Source: RGDT01 sp964630925 | GTDB lineage: Bacteria > Planctomycetota > Planctomycetia > Gemmatales > Gemmataceae | DNA: 8,489 nt | Direction of reading: 5' to 3' | NCBI GenBank assembly: GCA_964630925.1 | Contig: CAZVZK010000269.1 | Location: 1 to 8,489 of the forward strand | Shown: in pieces, positions 5,751 to 8,489 of the stretch | Position numbering within the stretch: position 1 is the stretch's first letter | Layout: each line of letters opens with the position of its first letter | The notes under the pieces: model-generated | Told to the model about the DNA's origin: nothing | What the model saw: only the letters and a program-made list of their open reading frames with translations | Databases searched by the model: none | Made by a program: the position numbers and the translations under genes

Positions 5751-6269
5751 TCAACTGACATTCTGACCGTTGATGCTCTGCAGGTGGCGGACGACCGCGT
5801 CTCCGGTCCTCCCGCGGCCCCCCTCCTTCGAGAGCTGCGAGATGGTGACGACGCCCCGGCGGGAGATGTCGTACTCCGCGACCACCCTGCCGGACGCCTG
5901 GTAGTCGTTGGTGTCGCGCTGCTGACCCAACACGTAGTCGGCGACCCGCTCGCGGCCGGAGAAGTGGTAGGCGATGGTCCCGAAGTCCTTCTCGGACTCG
6001 GAGTGCGGGTTCACGTAGAGCGCCTCGGGGTAGGTGTTCCAGCTGTGGACGGAGCCGGTGCCGACGCCGTTGCGGTGGTCGCTCCGCCCCTCGTCCATGG
6101 GGCCGCCGGACATGCGCAGCCGGGCCTTCAGGTTCTCGAACAGCTGGTTCATGTCGCGCGCCTGCCGGAAGGTCCCGGCGGTCGAGCTGTCCGTGTCGGA
6201 GCCATCCTTCTCGGACTCGAGACGCGTGAGCAGCGACTTGAGCGCTTCCACCTCAGCAGGCTTTGCCAT
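5751..6269 (-). CDS. Unrecognised 172-aa hypothetical protein
   Basis: I do not recognise this family. From the ATG at 6269, with GGAG 6 nt upstream, it encodes a soluble protein. It has a helical N-terminus (about residues 1-55, MAKPAEVEALKSLLTRLESE, then RQARDMNQLFENLKARLR). A Gly/Ser/His-rich stretch and a beta-rich half follow (about 75-160, with SWNTYPEALYV, FGTIAYHFSG and VVAEYDISRRGVVTISQL). No signal peptide, membrane segment, cysteine cluster or catalytic motif is apparent. Codon use is visibly less GC-biased than in the neighbours, and the upstream region is AT-richer still, which suggests separate acquisition. A hairpin follows it at 5666-5698. An in-frame extension to 6365 is possible but has no SD and covers the promoter-like region, so the shorter start is preferred. 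Confidence 0.7.
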   Translation of the reverse strand: MAKPAEVEALKSLLTRLESEKDGSDTDSSTAGTFRQARDMNQLFENLKARLRMSGGPMDEGRSDHRNGVGTGSVHSWNTYPEALYVNPHSESEKDFGTIAYHFSGRERVADYVLGQQRDTNDYQASGRVVAEYDISRRGVVTISQLSKEGGRGRTGDAVVRHLQSINGQNVS

Positions 6270-6308
6270 GTGTTTCTCCAAGGATGAGAACTGTGTCTTC
6301 ACCACGGA

Positions 6309-6314
6309 ATCGTA
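6309..6314 (-). promoter_or_regulatory. Candidate -10 box of the 172-aa gene
   Basis: TACGAT is read on the minus strand 39 nt before the start codon at 6269, inside an AT-richer leader. The same hexamer serves the GIY-YIG gene on the other strand. No good -35 box is seen at normal spacing. Confidence 0.35.
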
Positions 6315-6386
6315 GTGACGTTCCCCCACTAGGCATTCAGCATGCCGTTGTTTGTGAAGAATCAACTTTGGCGCAAGATGTCTATG

Positions 6387-6419
6387 CTCATGGGTTTACT
6401 GCTCTGAAAACCTGATGAG
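6387..6419. repeat. Imperfect inverted repeat in the AT-richer leader
   Basis: CTCAT plus GGTTT at 6387-6397 can pair with AAACC plus ATGAG at 6408-6419, with a small internal bulge and a loop of about 10 nt. It lies between the palindrome pair and the 172-aa gene promoter. It may be a terminator-like hairpin or the edge of an inserted block. Confidence 0.4.
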
Positions 6420-6442
6420 TGTTACGCTGCCCTTGCAATGAT

Positions 6443-6479
6443 GTCGGGATTCCCGACGGAGGGTGTCGGGAATCCCGAC
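6443..6479. terminator. Two 15-bp palindromes forming one long 15-bp stem
   Basis: GTCGGGATTCCCGAC (6443-6457) and GTCGGGAATCCCGAC (6465-6479) are exact reverse complements, separated by 7 nt. Each is also a palindrome around one central base. Together they form a perfect 15-bp stem. They start 8 nt beyond the stop codon of the BppU-like remnant, in the position expected for its native transcription terminator. No U-tract follows. An operator with two half-sites is the alternative. Confidence 0.5.
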
Positions 6480-6483
6480 GGGT

Positions 6484-6540
6484 CGCCTCACGCCGTCACC
6501 TCCTGGCGCAGATCGAGCGTGCCATCGGTGAGTGTCGCCT
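6484..6540. repeat. 57-bp imperfect direct repeat, left copy
   Basis: This copy matches 7526-7582 at 52 of 57 positions in the same orientation. The match begins 4 nt past the stop codon of the BppU-like reading frame and ends just before an in-frame TAG. It marks the left border of the segment carrying the secreted 110-aa gene and the Vsr-like gene. Confidence 0.9.
6488..6540 (-). pseudogene. 3'-end remnant of a BppU-like gene
   Basis: The last 16 codons and stop of a BppU-like gene (ATLTDGTLDLRQEVTA, then TGA) are preserved, against ATLADGTLDLRQEVTA in the intact gene ending at 7530. Immediately upstream the frame reads TAG and similarity stops, so no protein is made. Four of the five differences from the intact gene are silent third-position changes and one gives Thr for Ala. 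This implies that the two copies diverged while both were coding. Confidence 0.8.
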
Positions 6541-6576
6541 AGTGGCCGCTGGGAGTGCGCCCTGGCGAGTGCGAAG

Positions 6577-6909
6577 TCAGGGAGAAGCGACCAGCCGGTA
6601 CTCGTCGTACGCCGGGAAGACGCCGCCCGGCCTGTGCCAGATCACCTCGACGCGGCCCCTGACGATGACCTCCGTCTTGTCCGTCTCGGCGCGGAGGTAG
6701 ACGGAGTAGTAGTTGGAGGCGTCGCCGCCCTTCGCCTCGTACCACACCCAGTCGTCGGCCTTCTCTGGCAGCGAGTCGATGACGACGCGGAAGCTCAGCG
6801 TCCGGCCAGCCAGGGCGCGGAGCGCCTTCGGGCTGATGGTGGCGAGATCGACGCAGCGGGTCACCGGCTCCTGGGCCGGCGACATCAGCAGCACGAACGC
6901 CGCGAGCAT
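6577..6909 (-). CDS. Small secreted hypothetical protein (110 aa)
   Basis: Starting at ATG 6909, with AAGGAGG 8 nt upstream, this protein opens with a short hydrophobic signal (MLAAFVLLMSPAQE), so it is probably exported; the n-region lacks a basic residue, which weakens this somewhat. The mature part of about 95 residues is beta-rich: RTLSFRVVIDSL (36-47), WVWYEAKGG near 54-62, NYYSVYLR near 66-73 and VIVRGRVEVIWHRPG near 81-95. This suggests a single OB- or sandwich-like domain. There is one cysteine and no catalytic signature. The family is not identified; small secreted proteins of this build are common in planctomycetes, from memory. It diverges from the Vsr-like gene across an 82-nt spacer, and both lie between the two copies of the 57-bp repeat, so they were probably acquired together. 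Confidence 0.8.
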   Translation of the reverse strand: MLAAFVLLMSPAQEPVTRCVDLATISPKALRALAGRTLSFRVVIDSLPEKADDWVWYEAKGGDASNYYSVYLRAETDKTEVIVRGRVEVIWHRPGGVFPAYDEYRLVASP

Positions 6910-6933
6910 GTCTCGATCCTCCTTGACGACGTT

Positions 6934-6943
6934 CAGCCTACCC
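6934..6943 (-). promoter_or_regulatory. Candidate promoter of the secreted 110-aa gene
   Basis: Read on the minus strand, GGGTAGGCTG is identical to the decamer upstream of the WD40 gene. Its TAGGCT (6940-6935) lies 25 nt before the start codon, with the SD in between. No -35 box is evident. Confidence 0.35.
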
Positions 6944-6968
6944 GCCTCCTGGCCGTCCCGCAAGGCCC

Positions 6969-6974
6969 TAGAAT
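6969..6974 (+). promoter_or_regulatory. Candidate -10 box of the Vsr-like gene
   Basis: TAGAAT lies 17 nt before the ATG at 6992 and would give a leader of about 11 nt. It is a good -10 match (4 of 6) in otherwise very GC-rich DNA. No -35 box is seen at normal spacing. Confidence 0.45.
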
Positions 6975-6991
6975 GCCATCCGGGGGTGCCT

Positions 6992-7522
6992 ATGAAGGTC
7001 GTCATCGAATCCTACCTGACCGAATGGAAACTGGCCGCCGCCCTCCAGCAGCTTGTCGGCGACGCCTGGGAGGGCGGGCAGAAGACGCTGCCAGGCTCCC
7101 GCCGCCGATTCGACATGGCCTTCCGGTCGGGCGGCTCGACGGTGCTGGTCGAGTACGACGGCGACGACCACTACCGCGACAGCCTCAAGGTCCGGGCCGA
7201 CCGCCAGAAGGACGCCCTGGCCGCGGCGGCGGGCATGCGGCTCGTCCGGGTGCCCTACTGGGTGCAGCTCGACGGCCTGATGACGCGGCACTGGTTCGGG
7301 CTGGAGGCCGAGGTCGAGCAGACCTTCCAACACGGATTCATCACCACCAAGCTGTTCCCGGCCTCGTTCTGCGAGCTGGGCGTGGCCCGGTTCGTCCGCG
7401 AGCTCGACGCCCTGCCCAACCCCGTCCGCCTGGCCGTCGTCTCGTCGCTGCGCGACAGGGCAATGGAGTACGGCACCGAGTACGTCCTGCCCTCCGCCCT
7501 CCGCGAGCTGCTTACCGATTGA
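6992..7522 (+). CDS. Vsr/DUF559-like PD-(D/E)XK endonuclease-fold protein
   Basis: This 176-aa protein carries the core of very-short-patch-repair/DUF559-type nucleases. FDMAF gives Asp41, VLVEYDGDDHY supplies Glu54, Asp56 and His60, and a helix with D70..K73 is followed by GMRLVRVPYW (81-90), the strand that closes the fold. Vsr enzymes use Asp, His and a second acidic residue to bind metal and nick DNA, and these are all present here. The C-terminal half (about 105-176, FITTKLFPASFCELG...RDRAMEYGTEYVLP) is not part of the core and has no assigned role. The ATG at 6992 is chosen because the domain begins at once and a -10 box lies just upstream; the SD is weak. No methylase or mismatch-repair gene is nearby. 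It is convergent with the BppU-like gene, 7 nt away, and fits a cargo cassette. Confidence 0.82.
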   Translation: MKVVIESYLTEWKLAAALQQLVGDAWEGGQKTLPGSRRRFDMAFRSGGSTVLVEYDGDDHYRDSLKVRADRQKDALAAAAGMRLVRVPYWVQLDGLMTRHWFGLEAEVEQTFQHGFITTKLFPASFCELGVARFVRELDALPNPVRLAVVSSLRDRAMEYGTEYVLPSALRELLTD

Positions 7523-7525
7523 ACG

Positions 7526-7582
7526 CGCCTCACGCCGTCACCTCCTGGCGCAGATCCAGCGTGCCGTCGGCCAGCGTCGCCT
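7526..7582. repeat. 57-bp imperfect direct repeat, right copy
   Basis: This is the functional copy, covering the last codons and stop of the BppU-like gene plus 4 nt beyond the stop. It matches 6484-6540 at 52 of 57 positions. The sequence between the copies (6541-7525) holds the secreted 110-aa gene and the Vsr-like gene. Confidence 0.9.
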
Positions 7583-8117
7583 TGCTGCCCGAATCCGTCC
7601 GCCGCGCGTCCCAGACGTAGCGGCCCACGGCGAGCGACGCCGTGTCGGCGCTGGCGAGGGTGACGCGGAAGCGCCCGCGCGGGCCGTCGGTGATGCTGGC
7701 GGTCTTCGTCACCTGCACGCTTCCGCCGAGCGAGTCGGCGATCTTGAGGGTGATCGTCCAGCCCGTCACGTCCACGGGCGGGGTCATCTGGAAGTCGAGC
7801 GTGAGGTCCTCGCCCCGGAAGAACGACAGGTGGCTCGTGACGGACATGATCGATGCCTCCAGGCGGCGGGCGGCGTCGGGGCGGGCGGGCAGGGTCGGTT
7901 GTTGGCGTGACGCCCCCAGCGTGGGGCGGGCGCGGCTGGCGTCCAGGGCGAACGTCGTGCGTCGTGCGGCGTCGAGGCGAGGCATGGCTGATCCGGCCCC
8001 CAGGGCGTGGCGTGTGAGCAGGGACGCGAAGAGGCGGGCCTTGCGCGCCTCGGGGGCCGCCGGGGCGGGGACGCCGCCCAGCCGCCACCCCTTCAACAGC
8101 AGGAACGTCGTGGTCAC
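7530..8117 (-). CDS. BppU-N-like baseplate/tail protein with repeat-rich N-terminal extension
   Basis: Residues 91-195 resemble the N-terminal domain of phage baseplate upper protein BppU. FFRGEDLTLDFQM opens the domain, then come VDVTGWTITLKIAD, GRFRVTLASADTASL and VGRYVWDARRTDSG, the usual pattern of a tail or baseplate adaptor. The start is uncertain. GTG at 8117 overlaps the previous stop as GTGA and gives 195 aa; ATG at 7847 has a better SD (GGAGG, 8 nt) and gives only the 105-aa domain. The longer form is kept because the 90 extra codons have about 89 percent G or C in third positions, as expected for coding DNA here. That extension holds a degenerate 9-10-residue repeat (48-89) of the form L-x-A-[SR]-R-x-x-P-T. 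The convergent Vsr-like gene ends 7 nt away. A 3'-end remnant of a homologue lies at 6488-6540. Confidence 0.75.
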   Translation of the reverse strand: MTTTFLLLKGWRLGGVPAPAAPEARKARLFASLLTRHALGAGSAMPRLDAARRTTFALDASRARPTLGASRQQPTLPARPDAARRLEASIMSVTSHLSFFRGEDLTLDFQMTPPVDVTGWTITLKIADSLGGSVQVTKTASITDGPRGRFRVTLASADTASLAVGRYVWDARRTDSGSKATLADGTLDLRQEVTA

Positions 8118-8374
8118 AGGTCGATCTCGCCGGACAGGTTCAGCGGCGTCAGCACGGGCGGGCTGCGCTGCGCCTTGATGCGTGCGACGAGGTCGGCCTC
8201 GACCTCCCCCGGCGGGCGCGGGACGCCCCGGCCGTCGGCCACGGGGCAGCTCGCCCAGTATTCGACGGCGGACGGCTCGCCCTCGGGGCCGGTGGCGTCG
8301 CCCTCGACGCGGACGCACAGGGTCGCGACCACGCCGTCGTGGTGGGCGACGATGACCAGGCCCTTCGTCGCCAT
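8114..8374 (-). CDS. 86-aa hypothetical protein of the phage-like operon
   Basis: This 86-aa soluble protein begins at ATG 8374, with GAGGTGATC just upstream overlapping the end of the preceding gene. The first half is beta-rich and hydrophobic (GLVIVAHHDGVVATLCVRVEGD, residues 5-26), followed by an acidic stretch (EGEPSAVEYW) and a helical C-terminal part (EVEADLVARIKAQR). There are two cysteines (20 and 43) and no known motif, and I do not recognise the family. Its stop overlaps the GTG of the BppU-like gene by 4 nt, and the preceding structural-protein stop is 4 nt upstream of its ATG. It is therefore almost certainly part of the same polycistronic message and may be a small virion-assembly protein; that is inference from position only. 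Confidence 0.75.
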   Translation of the reverse strand: MATKGLVIVAHHDGVVATLCVRVEGDATGPEGEPSAVEYWASCPVADGRGVPRPPGEVEADLVARIKAQRSPPVLTPLNLSGEIDL

Positions 8375-8378
8375 CGGA

Positions 8379-8489
8379 TCACCTCAAGAGGGAGTAGGAG
8401 ACGGAGTAGGTGAAGGAGTTGCCCGAGTCGTGGGCGACGGAGACGCGCCAGGTGCGCGGCAGGCCGCCGCCGACGCGCTGGATCATGTA
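8379..8489 (-). CDS. C-terminal end of a probable phage structural protein (gene starts outside the window)
   Basis: Only the last 36 codons and TGA are inside the window. The reading frame is open to the edge and encodes a beta-rich tail with QRVGGGLPRTWRVSVAHDSG and a Ser/Tyr-rich end, FTYSVSYSLLR. The stop codon is 4 nt before the ATG of the 86-aa gene, whose SD sequence lies over this gene's last codons. Nothing more than a structural-type, beta-rich C-terminus in a phage-like operon can be claimed. Confidence 0.65.
   Translation of the reverse strand, partial: YMIQRVGGGLPRTWRVSVAHDSGNSFTYSVSYSLLR

Noticed and set aside
6380..6440. A tRNA gene in the AT-richer leader
   Set aside because: An inverted repeat is present, but no TTC-type T-loop, cloverleaf spacing or CCA-adjacent acceptor stem can be drawn.
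6443..6479. Start of a CRISPR array
   Set aside because: There are only two units, they are reverse complements, and 7 nt between them is too short for a spacer; no cas genes are present.
6923..6928. TTGACG as the -35 box of the Vsr-like gene
   Set aside because: It lies 40 nt from the TAGAAT box, far beyond usable spacing, and forms part of the coding-side leader of the divergent gene.
6484..7582. The 57-bp repeats as phage attachment sites
   Set aside because: No integrase is nearby, and the repeat is coding sequence of a structural gene with mostly silent differences, which fits homologous recombination better than site-specific integration.

Overview
The window is very GC-rich DNA (roughly 70 percent or more by eye over most of its length). 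It looks like a piece of a prophage or phage-derived island in a planctomycete-type genome. The planctomycete reading is an inference from three things: the composition, a secreted WD40 protein built on SPDGKR...VWD..TGK repeats, and small signal-peptide proteins typical of that phylum. No rRNA, tRNA, CRISPR array, integrase or transposase is visible, so the host and the boundaries of the element cannot be fixed from this sequence alone.

Layout. The backbone is a set of minus-strand genes read from right to left. They are: the C-terminus of a probable structural protein (8489-8379); an 86-aa protein; a BppU-N-like baseplate-type protein with a repeat-rich N-terminal extension; a gp6-like head-tail connector (5591-4686); a probable head-closure/head-tail joining protein (3768-3409); a secreted trypsin-like protease (3358-2348); a 64-aa protein; a ParB-like protein (2184-1531); and an ABC-type ATPase running off the left edge (330-1). 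Overlaps of the GTGA type and SD-bearing starts inside the preceding gene tie together 8489-7530 and 3358-1531.

Plus-strand genes sit between the backbone genes: a seven-bladed WD40 protein (455-1516), a protein with two tandem GIY-YIG modules (3825-4685) and a Vsr/DUF559-like PD-(D/E)XK protein (6992-7522). Each has its own promoter-like upstream spacer. Each ends 14, 0 or 7 nt from the stop codon of the convergent backbone gene, so they look like self-contained cargo (moron) cassettes. A minus-strand secreted 110-aa protein (6909-6577) diverges from the third cargo gene.

The most useful non-gene signals are as follows. (1) A 32-34-nt element, CTCCCC-N20-ATACTG (ACACTG in one copy), lies just upstream of the connector, protease and ATPase genes with identical internal spacing. 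(2) A 57-bp imperfect direct repeat (6484-6540 and 7526-7582) flanks the secreted-protein/nuclease pair. The left copy is a remnant of the 3' end of the BppU-like gene, and its differences are mostly synonymous, which points to recombination between diverged phage homologues. (3) An AT-richer block (about 5640-6483) carries an orphan 172-aa gene bounded by strong hairpins.

Stretches without genes: 331-454 is a divergent promoter region; 5592-5750 holds the regulatory element and a perfect hairpin; 6270-6576 holds a promoter-like site, two inverted-repeat structures and the 57-bp gene remnant. No other gene-free stretch approaches 300 bases.
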